64,000 nt of DNA from Mercenaria mercenaria (GCF_021730395.1 NC_069364.1:77865501-77929500), one strand, 5' to 3'. Shown: positions 35,237-47,826, numbered from the stretch's first letter. Numbers and translations: made by a program. Notes: generated by a model from the letters alone, not told the origin.

Positions 35237-38200
35237 TTACGAGTATATATCATCATATAAGCATTGTGGGTATACACGAAGAAGTTTTGATTGTAGAAAC
35301 TTCAAACCCATCTCGTTACGATGCATATATAGTTTAGATATCTCTATGCTGTAATTATATGTTTCACTCCATCCACAAAACATCAGTTCTTGCATGTCAA
35401 GTCTCATCTTTTTTTCGGTATCTAATTCGTTTGAAAGATATTTCAATTCCTCTTGAAATTGGTCACTTGTCTTCAATATTTCTCCAATCGTCTGTGTCTC
35501 TTTATCTTGCGTCAGTGTAACTTCATTATTCACACCTTTAATTAAACAAAATAATATCGGATAGATATTCGCAAATGCTATCTTTACAAGATATTTAGTG
35601 TTATGATTAAAAATACATCAAGTTGAAAGAAATTTTGAAGTAAACAATAAGCACGTACCCTATATTAAAAGTAAAAGTGTATGTTTAAAGCAGTATATAG
35701 ACAATAAACTGTTACGTACCCGAATAGAGTTTAGGGTCTCCTTCCTTATGAGACCTTCCCGAGACAAAATCATTTGAGCCGTGCCATGAGAAAACCAACA
35801 TAGTGGGTTTGCGACCAGCATAGATCCAGACCAGCCTGCGCATCCGCGCAGTCTGGTCAGGCCCCATGCTGTTCGCTTTTAAAGCCTATTGGAATTGGAG
35901 AAACTGTTAGCGAACAGCATGGATCCTGACCAGACTGCGCGGATGCGCAGGCTGGTCTGGATCCATGCTGGTCGCAAAGCCACTATGTTGGTTTTCTCAT
36001 AGCACGGCTCATTTGTCTGCGTTTCACTGATATTAACATTCGATTCTGTGACTTCTATTACGTGACTGTTCTCTGCTAAGGTTGCTCCAGATGGTATTTT
36101 ATTACCTGCAAAAATCAATTGTTTCAGTGTTGAATTATTACAGTGTCTGTGGTAGAAATGAATTTCAGCTTAATATGTAGCTTTCAAAGCAAATATTTGA
36201 CCAAATACAAATGTAATACAGAAGTTTTTACATGAAATGTAAATTATGTTCATCAAATATGCTATATTATTCTATCTTGGTCGGGCTACCAGGATAGGAA
36301 AAACAAACTTGATCAACAACTCTAGTGAATTTTAAATCTATTCAGCACTCTTTGAGCATGAATAAGTGCAAACTTTTGATAAAATTCATTACTTGACTAA
36401 ACTCTAAATAACCACCTTTAATGTTACGTTTCTGCTGTGTTCATAAATAATCTTGAACCTAGTATATTGTAATTTAGAAAACTTGAATTGTCCGATACTT
36501 GTATTTTGCAAATACGTTCAAAACAACCCGTGTACCATGAAACGACAGATGTCTAGCAGGACCCGTGATGAAACAAAAAAAAACTTGATTACATTAATCT
36601 TAGGTACAAAGTTTTAAAAAAAAATGTTTATAAATCTGTCTCTAAATATGCAATATTCATACTAATGGCACGACGTCATTGATGTTCTTTACACACGGTG
36701 GGTGACATACTTTAAAAATAGTAACTCTTGAAATAGTTAAATGTAAAATAATTATCTTCATAGATCTTAGATACTGTTTTATATTATTGCAGGTTCTTTC
36801 ATAGAATTACGGGGTTCCATTTGGCAAATCACTTCCTCTCTCATATTACCCGTGCACAAAGCTCGAGACAAAGATGGCAAAGTGCGTGATCACAACGACA
36901 AAGCGTGATATCATGGTGGGAAATCACAAAATTATTCCACAGTTTTGCCATTATGATCTCACTCTTCGCTATCTTGGTCTCGCGTCTCCTGCTTTTCGCT
37001 TCGCAATAATTATCTTGCGCTTCGTGCAACGGTTACTCTAGCGATATACAAAACGCGAGATGACGTTCGCGAAGGGCGAGCACGATACGAAGTGCGACAT
37101 TCCGGATATAGGATGCTTCGCTAACATGCTCTGCGCTTCGCCATCGTAAATTCGCGTTTTGCTATCATGAACTCGTGTGAAGAGTGAAGCGCAAGGTCAC
37201 GATAGCGAAGCGCCATATATCATAAACCGTTATCTGTGCTTCGGTCACGATCATTATCTGAAAGAAGGCTATTGTCCTAACGTAACATTGTGTGGATTTA
37301 ACCATTAATATGCAATATATAAATTGAAAATACCTGTTGCATACGTTATATCACTAAAATTGCCCTCATATTTCATCACTAGCTCGACAGGATCAGGCCT
37401 TCCTAACTCTTCGAAAAGTTCCAGAAGGCAACCCAATTTGTTCTCATCTAATATACATCTTTCTTGTAGGACAACACAAAGGTCTATCAACGTCTTTAAT
37501 CTTTCCATTTTCCCTTTCTTTATTTCTCCTGAAATTTCAATGTTAAGCAATGCATTCGAAGTTTCATTTAAGGTTTTATGCCATACACGTATATGGTCGG
37601 TTGGTCAGTTTCTGTTAGTCCTCCGGCTTTTCCATTTTGTAACCCATACATGTGGCAAGGGGTGATCTACTTCAGCTACAAGTACGTTCATTTTAAAATA
37701 GTTTGAGACCGGATATGGCTTCCTATCCAATGTCAAACAAAGTTATACTCATTTTAATTAAACTACATTTTACAAATGAAATCGTACAATCAATACTGAC
37801 TTTCAAAGATTGATCATTTAAGTACGTTATTGTTCGAACACAATTTAAGGCTTTCTGTAATAGTTTATTCCCAATTTCGACGTTTTCTACCTACATTTCG
37901 CGGTTCCAATACCGCACCAACCCAAGCTACATTTTCGACGGTTTTAATAACTAAGAACAAAATATCAAAATAACTAGAAATTTTAATAGAGATCATCAGA
38001 CAAAATTAAGATTCTGAATTTTACATATTTCTTATGAGAAACTATCACTTCAGATTATAGAAAACATGAAAACAAATATAAAACAAAATTAAGTGTTAAC
38101 TAACAATATTCAAATATATTTGCATTCATAGTCTGTCAACTATGGTTCACGTTTCATTTATAGGTGAATATCATACTGAAAGACTTATTCTTAACTACTT

Positions 38201-40783
38201 GGGAAGAAATTATGAAAATCTTAAAAGTCTTATTCAAGCACAAAATTTACAAAGAATTACAACAAATTCACAGAACATCAAGAGGGAATCAAATCCAAAA
38301 GTATAAGGCTTTATTCAAGATGGCAGCCATTTAAAATTGGCTAACTAAAATCATTCTACAGTTGAAATCATAAAATTACTCATATTTTGGTGGCTTTAAC
38401 CCACATGTGTGATAGTTTGGGTCTTATTTTAGTTAGACATTGCTGTACATCTAATGTAAGTAACAAAAGATGTTACGTACTTTATTCAGAATGTAATAAA
38501 TAAAATAGCATTTCATAACGCCCAATGCTAAATATTAATTATTTCATGCAATAAAAGATATAAGGTCTGTGATCAGAAATGTCACATAAATTTCGGTAAC
38601 AACATTCAGATCAAATTTATGCTAATATACGACTAATACTAAATTTCATTCAATAGACATTAGGCACTGATATGATGCTCAGATCGACATCCACTCTTAC
38701 ATTTTTCCCGAAGGATAGTGTAACGTGGTAATATAACTCAACCTTTGCCTAATTTCTGGATTACAACGGTCTTGGCCGACCGACTAGTTGTTACAGGAAT
38801 GTAATTCATTTGGAAAAATAAACTATGTAGTTATTTATATCTTGCATAAATGGGGGGAGTGTTATAATATTCATTCACTGGTTTATAGACATCCATTGCT
38901 ATTTTGTTGAAATTCAAGCACTATATCACGAGATGCATTCGATAGCCCCTGTTTGTACCGGGCAGGTTTAATTCTAAACAAGTTATTATAATGGGTTAGG
39001 GCAAGGAAGAAGATGTACACAGCAAATGGTATCAACATAATAAAGAAAACATTATGGGTCTCGCAAAGTAAGAAACGTTGTAACCCAGTCAAATATCGAT
39101 GACACATATTGATCGATTTAACAACTATTTTATTTAATTTTAGGAGGTGAATATATAAGTCTACTGCTAAGACTAGTTATCACAGGCTTATGTAAAAATG
39201 ACACAGTTTTAACTATTAATCTGTTATCATTTTTATATATATGAATTATAAACATAGCATAATATTGACTAAGCGTGTAATGATTACAGCTCGTTTAAAT
39301 ATTTCAACCGTGTTGTTGTCCTTATATAATAGACTGACCCGGTATATAGGCTGGTCAGGACTACGATATGTATTGTATTTTGCCATCGAAATATTTCTAT
39401 AAAATGCTTCTTCCCCTTCTGTTTGGATCCGTCCATGTTTACAAACACGTTTGTTTATTTTATGGACTGTACTTTCCAAATTTGAATTTAAGTCAATATC
39501 AAGTATTTTTACCCTCTCTATTTACAAATTTTTTTTATTAAGCATCTGTTAAATATCACAACTAATAAATCACAAGTTATATACATTGTTATCAATATGA
39601 TATAAAATAGAGTTGAATTCATCATATTTCATGCGCTTTTTTAGTATTTATTGAACAAAGTAAAGAGAGTCGAGAGCCACCCTTTAAATTTTAAATCTAA
39701 ATCTCGATTTTTCAATTAAAGTAAGCTTATGACATACAGACACTACAGTAAATAGAATAATGGCGCGAAAAAAAAATGGTAGGGCGGATACAAATAGTCC
39801 TCAGTTTTTTTGCTCTGTAGAGCTATTTTCCTTATTTCTTTGCAATTTATTTGCTAAAATCACATGACAGATCTATGCTTGACATGTAGGCAGTATTTTC
39901 ATAATGAAATAACAACATGACAAAATTTTTCATGGAACCTTAGATCATACACCACCAGTATAATTTGGGGTCTCATTTTTTAGCTGATTTTGCAGTTTGT
40001 GTGTTTGACTGAAATTATTTTTCGTGCATCAAACATGACCCCCACTTTTCTCTTGATCTTTAGTTAGCACTGACAATATTCTTCAAGAAAATGTAAGTTA
40101 CAGACATTTGAAAATGGGTCCTGATGTGTGCTGCGGTCATTGGAAATAGGTCAATTTTATATAGAATAAAGAACAACAACTATTTAGTGTGTTATAACCT
40201 TATATCCAATGTATAATAGAAATATAATGCACAGTTGCTACACCGTGTCTTTGTAAACATGAAATATAAACATTTTTTTTTGCATTAACAATATTGTGTG
40301 TAAGACTGAATATAGTACACATTTACGGAAATTATCCTACCTTTAAAACAAATGATTGTTTCTATGTTTAATTCTACATTTAAGATTGATATAATAAAAC
40401 GTTTAGCTGTATGGCTTAAAAAATTAGGACTTTCTAAATGTTGATAGCAATGACACAAATACAGAAGCTGCTAAGATAAGCAATATAACTTCCCATCAGT
40501 TTCATTATCATACTTAAAATCAATATTGTATTACCTTTAACAAGCATGGCTTACCTCCGAAAAGAAACTTTGCAGTTTCGAATTCACCTGGACTTAGTTC
40601 CTTACTGAGCGCGATAATAAGTCTTCTAAAAGCTTTGTCCCTTTTATGTTTTGTCAATGAGAACACTGTCACACTATTTTGATCACCAGAACATTCCGTA
40701 TAATTCAGATGATCCCGCGCTGTTGCATTAAAATCACTTTCACTTTGAGCATATTGGTCGCTCGTGCTTGAAGATGATTCCAT
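35237..40783 (-). CDS. Gene A': duplicated DED adaptor-like protein with altered RxDL
   Basis: The exons correspond to those of gene A: 40555-40783, 37334-37528, 35720-36105 and 35237-35535, all with conserved GT-AG borders and phase-1 introns. Exon 1 encodes the same leader and first DED half. In exon 2 the conserved RxDL motif reads RPDP (gene A has RPDL) because of a single T-to-C change near 37390. Proline at this position would be expected to disturb the last helix and the charged surface used in DED-DED contacts; this is an inference from FADD/caspase-8 structures. Exon 3 carries the same MITE, so read-through stops within it. Exon 4 has one R-to-Q change. The gene is either a diverging paralogue or an early pseudogene. 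Confidence 0.7.
35776..36010. mobile_element. Palindromic MITE, copy 4, inside exon 3 of gene A'
   Basis: Same insertion, same ATTT flanks and same orientation as the copy at 24860-25094. It was therefore inherited through the segmental duplication. Confidence 0.9.
36866..37246. repeat. Intronic CpG-rich quasi-repeat, duplicate
   Basis: Copy-2 equivalent of 25950-26330, essentially unchanged despite its CpG content. Confidence 0.5.
38883..39479 (-). CDS. Duplicate of the possible BK-beta-like exon pair
   Basis: Copy-2 equivalent of 27967-28563 (exons about 39288-39479 and 38883-39059). It differs by L-to-I in the first exon and T-to-A in the transmembrane segment (FLALTHYNN against FLTLTHYNN). 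The frames stay open in both copies, but the copies are too similar for this to show selection. Confidence 0.25.
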
Positions 40784-41334
40784 TTTCCCGATTATTTTAC
40801 TTATTATTAAAAATATATTTCTTAATTCTTTCAGATACCAAATTGATATTAAAACCCATCATACTACTGAGAAAAAACCAGTTAGGCGACAGTTAACGAT
40901 TAACCAGACGACGCACGTTTTAGACTTGTTATTGTATAGATTATCGGTGGATTTCTCAAATTACTTCAGTCTAACATTAAAGTGACATTGATCGAAATAC
41001 ATAATTGTCCTAGTTTTACCTTTCGATGTTTTACCACTTGTATGTGAAAACTCCCTAAAATTGAAACACTGGTTGAATTTAAAATGTGTGTTAGTCCAGT
41101 TGTTAATATTTAACATAATGACATGTGCTTTATACGATCAACTTTAGTCATCTAAACAAATAGTTTACAAATCAACACCTTATGAAGATACTAAATCGAA
41201 ACAAGAAAACGGGAAATACCGAATGAGATAATTTAGCCGAATGTACGATTTATAGTTAACAGTAACCAGGCTACTGATTACAAACTCTTTTAATTTTTTT
41301 TTTCAAAGATACATTTCTGAATATTCAATTTTTA
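40784..41334. promoter_or_regulatory. Upstream region of gene A'
   Basis: Duplicate of 29870-30432. It ends where homology with copy 1 stops, so distal regulatory DNA beyond about 550 bases differs between genes A and A'. Confidence 0.3.
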
Positions 41335-41629
41335 TTTACAATCTCGATAAATTCCATCATAGCGTTGTAAGGGGAAAAGAGGCATGCTCATACGAAATTT
41401 GTATAAGGTCAGGAGTTATCTCCTTTGAATGCTAACATACGGCCTGAGTACAGTTTGAATGAGGCCTGAAATATTATTTGTTTGCGGCAACATACTAAAA
41501 AATTAGGGTAGGTACGTCGGAATTTTTTTTTTGTGGGGTTAGGGGGGAGATACTTTTTATTAAGGGAGACTTTTCGGAAATTATTTTTGTCTCAATTGTT
41601 TGATGAGTTCAGATGATGCAATAGAGACC
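41335..41629. other. No gene recognised
   Basis: A short unique stretch between the right edge of the duplication and the pogo-like element. It has a T/G-rich run near 41523-41551. Confidence 0.4.
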
Positions 41630-41631
41630 TA

Positions 41632-42641
41632 CCGTATTTTCCGGACAATAGGCCGCTGCACCGTATTGGCCGCAGCCGTATATTTTAACTCTATCAGAAA
41701 TAAATTTAAGGTAAAGGCCGCTCCGGCATATTGGCCGCGGCCTATACATCGCATTGCGGCAAACTTGACCATGTCGTATAAAGACTGTCCTCGGTAAATA
41801 TTCATTGAAGTCGGTTGTATTTCCTGGTAATCACCTGTTAATCCGTCGAATGCAGTGAACTGTTAAGTCCGAAATGTAAGTTTTCCTGAGCTGTTCTCAA
41901 AGTCCCGCTCGGCAAAATTGTCCATTATGTATATTTTACTTGATTCGATCGGAAATATGGCTACACCGACTAGATAGAACAAATTGTCTGAAATCGACAC
42001 TGGAATATCTAGCGCTAGTCTATCTAAAAGAAAAAGTTACACCATGTAGTTCAAGCTGAAAGTGGTTGCATACGCTGAAGAGCATGGAAATTGGTCTGCT
42101 GGTTGCTACTTTGAGGAATGTACCGGTAAACACGAGTTTCAATCAGCGATACATGGTTCAGTTTACATATATATATATGTATGTCAATTATAATTTTTTA
42201 AAGATGAAAATCCGTTATTTATTTAAAATTTCTGCACAACAATTTTTATAAACATGATAGCCAGATTATACATATTTGACGCAATACCGGTAATCGTTTG
42301 TTTGTGTCTATTCAGCCTTTGTCTACAGAACAATAGAGATGCGAAACAACTGGGCTAATTTCACAGGTTGTCTTTTGTTGTCAAATACACCCGAAATCGT
42401 GTGTCCAGAAGAAATGAAACCGATAAAATCGTAAGCTGAATTTCAACAGCTTTCAACAGCTTTCAAAAGCTTTCAAAATACAAGTGAAAAATTTAAAAAA
42501 AAACCTGTTGTGTAAGCCGAATGAAAGGCCCATTTAGAAAAAAATAAAATGACGTATAGGCCGCTTCGACGCATAGGCCGCACCCCCGACAGTTTCACTT
42601 TTTTAACGTATATGCCGCGGCCTTTTGTCCGGAAAATACGG
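41632..42641. mobile_element. pogo-like (Tc1/mariner superfamily) DNA transposon remnant, ~1 kb
   Basis: The termini CCGTATTTTCCGGACAATAG and (complement of right) CCGTATTTTCCGGACAAAAG are inverted repeats flanked by TA on both sides (41630-41631 and 42642-42643). Subterminal AGGCCGC motifs recur at both ends. Near 42045-42150 the plus strand encodes FKLKVVAYAEEHGNWSAGCY just after an in-frame stop. This resembles the N-terminal DNA-binding region of pogo/Brinker-type transposases (KLxVxxYAEEHxNxxAAxxF). The rest of the transposase is missing. Confidence 0.75.
42030..42165 (+). pseudogene. Transposase DNA-binding fragment
   Basis: The relic encodes SKRKSYTM, a stop, then FKLKVVAYAEEHGNWSAGCY and ECTGKHEF. 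The motif pattern fits the helix-turn-helix at the N-terminus of pogo-family transposases. The DDE domain is not present. Confidence 0.55.
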
Positions 42642-42650
42642 TAGATAAAA

Positions 42651-42740
42651 AGTCAGTCTGATCTGCACTGTTTGCGATTCAGTATGAAAACTCCCTAAGA
42701 ACTATAACAGGTATTGTCCAGTTGAAATATAGAGCAGTGA
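42651..42740 (+). repeat. Fragment of the dispersed repeat seen at 60-300
   Basis: Shares AGTCAGTCTGATCTGCACTG-type sequence, then GATTCAGTA and a GTATTGTCCAGTTGAAA segment with the repeat at the left end of the window. It begins directly beside the pogo-like element. Confidence 0.45.
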
Positions 42741-43194
42741 GCTAAAAAGGCAATAATTGTAATTTCATCTCTGTGGAGTCAGGTGAGCGACATAATATTA
42801 TCTTGAAATCTTGTTTCAGCATCATCACGTTAACCTTTTTTCAGATATGGTACCAGGATACTGTGACTCTTTATACAGAATCCATCGATGCTGTCGGACT
42901 GATTGATACCTTAAAGAATACCCCTGAAAATAGTAAAGTGAATAAATGTCTTGTAAAATTATTCCTCTTCCTGGTCAGTTGAAAACAGAAAAAGTAATTT
43001 CAAAACACTGGTACTTCTTTAAGGTATTTATTTCATAATGAAATTTAGTTGGCTCTACAGCAGGGATTAAAGTTCGAAAAAAAACCCAAGATGTTTTGAG
43101 TGTTAAGTGCATCTATTAAATTTTGATCTGTATAACCAACATTTAAAGTACATATAGATGTTGCAAACATAAACAGTCAAGCTAATAATGTTAA

Positions 43195-44497
43195 TTAGGT
43201 AGACGAGAATTTAGCAATCAGAACGTCCGCAAGCTTTGACACCTTAGCAAAACACTCTGTCTGGACTTTTAGGCCAGCTATTGCTTGCTGGTAGTATTCC
43301 ATCTTAAGCTCCTTGAGCGTCTTTGCTTTACTGAAATTAAAAATGACAGTGATCAGGCATGACAAAGAATAAATTGCACACAATCAAGTTTACGCGAAAC
43401 AAAATAAAATGCCTTTACGCAGTATATTAAGAACAAATACAACAAGATGTATGTGAAAAACACAATGTCTCCGTTGAAATAAAGAATTGTCCTTAAAGAA
43501 ATAAAAAATCGGTAGTATTTCACATCGAGATTGTTACTTAAGACAATCTTTATTTGGTTTGTAGAACTGCCTAGTGGCCATGTTTTACGATTATTCAAAT
43601 CATATCCATAAGGGCAATGTTGGCAGATGACAACTTTGACTTTGGCTGATCTTAACCATGCGCATCTAACCTATATCCTTATATATATATCAATGATATT
43701 TGGACCATGTATTCAGATTTTGCATGTCGATTACAACTTCGAAATAGGCTTACCTTGGCATTCTTTTCTGTTTTGAAGCATTTAATAAGGGTTTTTGATG
43801 CAGGTTTCTATTTTTTACGCTAGAGTAGTGAAATTTGAACCATATGCAGATTTATTTTCAGATTTATCTTGAATGGGCCTTGTTACAATTTTTCTTTTCC
43901 TTAAGTCCAATTATACTTAGGTAAGTGATATAGGGTCCCCTTGTTTTAATTGTCGTCTGTGTATGATTCAATAAATGAAAGGGTGTTCAATTTTCGGACA
44001 TAGTTCACTTTACAGTTGTTCAAGCGGGTATTCAACTGAAGCGAGCTAGTAAGATGTTTTGAAAAGTTTTGAAAACAGAAATATTGTTAGTACCTTTGAC
44101 TTTGACTGGACTTTGGTTCTTGTAGTTCACCCTCTGCATTTCCTCCAGCTGAAAGCTCTATGAAAGTCAAATATAAAATACTATGTCGGTTTGTTAATCA
44201 TGTTCATAATATTTTATAACTCATTTAACAAAAAAAAAAACTTTTTGGATTTTCATTTAAGGTTAACAAACAATAAATCTACACAAATAAAAAACTGCCT
44301 TATTTATTAATATGTTATAAAACAATAACGTTAATCAAATTTTATTTCTTGTTATAATCCTTGATTTTGATGTAAGCAATGAAACTAGGCATAATTTAGA
44401 TTACCAGACTGATTCGACTTTCCAGCGCAGTTATCACTTGTAGATGGAACTTTAACCGTCACCTCATCCACACTAAACTCCTTATCTGTCTCGTCAA
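43195..44497 (-). CDS. Gene C: 3' end of an unrecognised gene, three exons
   Basis: Three exons join in frame on the minus strand: 44405-44497 (phase 1 in, 1 out), 44094-44157 (1 in, 2 out) and 43195-43330 (terminal). Each has AG/GT borders and compatible phases, which supports a real gene. The tail reads VDETDKEFSVDEVTVKVPST, a Ser/Gln/Gly-rich linker (ELSAGGNAEGELQEPKSSQS), then an amphipathic helix KTLKELKMEYYQQAIAGLKV to ADVLIAKFSST. A short acidic linker plus a terminal helix resembles the C-termini of Myb/SANT-like nuclear proteins. That is a guess, because the upstream exons that would identify it were not found within the window. Confidence 0.55.
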
Positions 44498-44914
44498 CTG
44501 AAAGATGTAAAACGTACATGGATATATATATTGAACGCCTAACCAGTCGCATATGTTTTAATCTGTCTTGAATCTGCCTTGTTATCAATATGGTAAAATA
44601 AATTTTAGTAATGAATGAAAAAGAAATAAACACACTCCCATCGATTAGTCCACAAACTGAGCAGCATACACACTGCCCTATAGAGTCACGTACTTCTTAA
44701 TTTGGATGTCTAATTTCCTTGAAACGATAATTATATTAGGATGTAGGATGTTACAACAGTCGTTGCGTCTCGACGACAACATTACTTTAAGCGCAGTTGT
44801 CGAGAGGCAACATCGATCTGTTGTAACGGGTGGGTGAAAATTAAGACAGCTTTAACGCCTAAGACGATAAACATATATATACGAAAATGGTAAAATCTGT
44901 CCCTAGTCCCCAGG

Positions 44915-45004
44915 GTAACTGAAAATAAATAATCTATCCTCAAAGTTACAGAAAATAAATAATGTGTCCTCAAGAAAACAGAAAATAAATATTCCATCCT
45001 CAAG
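44915..45004. repeat. 30-bp minisatellite, three units
   Basis: Three imperfect tandem units of exactly 30 bases share GAAAATAAATAAT and ATCCTCAA. The minus-strand frame across them gives a repetitive hydrophobic peptide and is not considered coding. Confidence 0.8.
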
Positions 45005-45603
45005 ATTTATACTGAGCCTCATTATCCTCACATAATTATATAAAAAAGAAGTTTTGAAATTTTTCATAAATATTAATCTCCAGCTATATCCCTGAAAAAT
45101 TATGTTAACAGGTGAGCTGCTGCTCCTTAATAACATCAAAGTTTCCATAAAATGCCCAGATCAGGCGCGGATACAGGCGGGGGAAGGAAGCTTGCGTACG
45201 CTCAACTTAAATCGCCCGGTTATTTGTTGGGATTTGTTTCTGAGTGAAAACAAAATAAATAATATACAATTTTTCTCTCTCACTAGGCTCAAAATATAAT
45301 AATGATCATTGAAAAATATATCGCTGTTATACACTGGCCGTGCATTTCGTAACTTTGTCTGCAGCATGGACTTCTCCTGTTAAATTTCTAATATGGATTA
45401 CTCCATCTTTCAATTCGAACAATACCATTTATAGTTCAAATGGATTTTCATGAAAAAATACTGACTGAATAGCGAACAGTGCAGATCATATAATAGCGTG
45501 CGCATATGTAGTGCTATTCTTATGTCAAGTTTCATAAAGATTGATGGTGTATTTGCAAAGATATAATAAAAAAGCGAATAATAAGGATTAGGTCACACAA
45601 GGA

Positions 45604-45604
45604 C

Positions 45605-45639
<35 letters not shown>
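45604..45639. repeat. (TC)n microsatellite
   Basis: A pure TC dinucleotide run of about 18 units. Confidence 0.95.
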
Positions 45640-45644
<5 letters not shown>

Positions 45645-47130
45645 TAAAAGAATTATGATTCAGTAATATATAAAAAGGAAATGTATGGATGAGCTGACCT
45701 TAGTACGACTGGTTTCAACCACTCATGTGTTCACAGGGGCATTGCTTAAGTTCTAATCTGGGGCAACATTGCAGCGCTATAGAACATGTGCTCCCTCTAT
45801 GGAAGATGAGCACGACAGTAAAGTAAGTACAAGTTGAAATTAAAGTTGAAGTCAGGATCAACAAGAACATTTTACTACATATATTTTTTGCAGGGCGGGG
45901 CAATGGGGGTTCAAAGGGCAAAGGAATGGGGGTTCAATTTTTTTTTTTTAAAACATTTTTAGATATATATTTGAAGTAATTGATAAAGTAATTGTTTCTT
46001 TTGATCTTCCTGATAATCTTTTTAAAACAGAATGTTAAAGTAATATGTAAATAAAAGGAAAAAATATCCGGAAAGATATCTAAAATGTATAAAACTGTAG
46101 AACACCTTTATAAACCTTCGTTTTATGGTAATCCCTACAAAATGTTCCAGTGCCACATTTTAAAGCTGTATTTCATATACAATTTTATAGGTTTTTACCA
46201 TAATTTTATGTTTCTAAACTATTTCTAGCACACGTTGGACATAAAACTCGAATGTAATAAACAATACATTATACTTAATGTGTATAAAATTGCAAATCCT
46301 TCTTTTTTATTTCCTTTATGCATGATATGACCTAAGTTCCATTCTATACATATGGTATGAACTATGTTCCAGTATATACATAATTATGGTAAGAACACTG
46401 TTCAAGTCCATGTTAAAGAGATGAACTACATTCCATTCTAAATGTATGGTATGATCCACATCAAGTAGATGTAGAACTGTCAAAATATTATAACCAAACC
46501 ATGAAATCTGATGGATTTGGGTAAAATATAATTTTCTAAAGTTAAAGTTTTAGGATTTCAAAAGATCTGTTACATGAAAAGTAATGACATCACAAGAGCC
46601 GTACTAAAACATTTTAACTGCATTTGTAGTAAACTTCATCTAACTTGATCAGATTTTGGATTAAAGGTTGTCAGACCACCCAAATTTGAATGTACAAGAT
46701 TAATTTGAGTAACACAAAGTGAAGGCGTGATGCGAAACATACTGTTAGAAAATCTGAAACATTTACAGATAAATATAAGAAGTGCTGATAGGAAAGACAA
46801 ATTATTTAAATCTAGTCCATCATGAGAAAAGTCCTTAACCACAATTTCAAGACAGTTGATTACATGCAGATCACTGTTATGGCTCGCGTGTTCAACCCTT
46901 TGTTGGCAGAGTTTTTTCCACCACAATAAATTTATATAAATTTATCCCCCAAAAAATCTTAAAAGACATAATTGCAAACTAAATTTCTTAGCAGTCTTAC
47001 CAGAAATAATCACGCAAAAGTGTAGCTACAAATTTACAACTTAGCAAACCTCAGTAACTGAAAATTTGACCCAACGCATTTAAAACCTTTCATGTGTACA
47101 TATGTATATGAAATAAGCTTTTTAATAAGT
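45640..47130. other. No gene recognised
   Basis: AT-rich DNA. A minus-strand frame at 46636-46926 has no recognisable domain. Missing upstream exons of gene C could lie here or further right, but none could be supported. Confidence 0.4.
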
Positions 47131-47404
47131 TTTTTGTTTGTTTGTTTGTTTTGGGTTTAACGCCGTTTTTCAACAGTATTTCAGTCATGTAACGGCGGGC
47201 AGTTAACCTAACCAGTATTCCTGGATTCTCAACCAGTACAAACCTGTTCTCCGCAAGTAACTGCCAACTTCCCCACATAATGAATCAGAGGTGGAGGACT
47301 AATGATTTCAGGCACAATGTCGTTTATCAAATAGTCACGGAGAACATACGCTCCGCCCGAGATCCGTAGACCAACGCTCTTACCTACTGAGCTAAGCGGG
47401 CGGT
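47131..47404 (-). mobile_element. tRNA-derived SINE, minus orientation
   Basis: Read on the minus strand it has a tRNA-like head (GCCCGCTTAGCTCAGTAGGT, near 47380-47404), a conserved middle (GGGGAAGTTGGCAGTTACTT), and a tail GTTAACTGCCCGCCGTTACA to AAACGGCGTTAAACCC with a (CAAA)n end. It is the same family as the plus-strand copy about 420 bases away and distinct from the SINE at 17138. Confidence 0.8.
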
Positions 47405-47826
47405 ACATCACAAGTATAAGTAAAACTTACATCATGACGAAAGCAAACATGGGAATTAAACATTGAAACGAAATTTAGTTACGAGTATAATTTTATATGA
47501 CTTTGAAGACCATCACCCTAATGAAATTTACTACTTCTTCAGCCGAATGAGTCAGATGCTATGCGTTAAAAGCTCATCTCCCCACCCCCTCATGAAATAT
47601 GCTCACGTGACTGTTCATTTTGCGTTCCAAAGAAAAACAAACGATTTTATCATACTGTTGTTGCATATCAAAGTAAACATCTAAGATTGTCAAATGTCAT
47701 GATGAATTTATATTTTAAAAATATAAAAAAGTGTCGTCATTATTTGTATTGATCGATCAAAATTTCAAAGTCCCATGTTACATTTGCATATATCTGTGTT
47801 TCCGTCTAAGGTAGTTCTTCAAGAGC

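Larger units (their letters stand above)
30878..41334. repeat. Segmental duplication, copy 2 (contains gene A')
   Basis: Direct repeat of 21271-30432, about 10.5 kb because of a 1288-bp transposon insertion (31907-33194). Gene order, introns, the exon-3 MITE and the mariner relic are all duplicated. Coding differences from copy 1 include L-to-P in the DED RxDL motif and R-to-Q in exon 4. Confidence 0.95.

Noticed and set aside
44903-45148. Repetitive hydrophobic peptide on the minus strand
   Set aside because: It is the translation of a 30-bp minisatellite. There are no splice signals or homologous domain.
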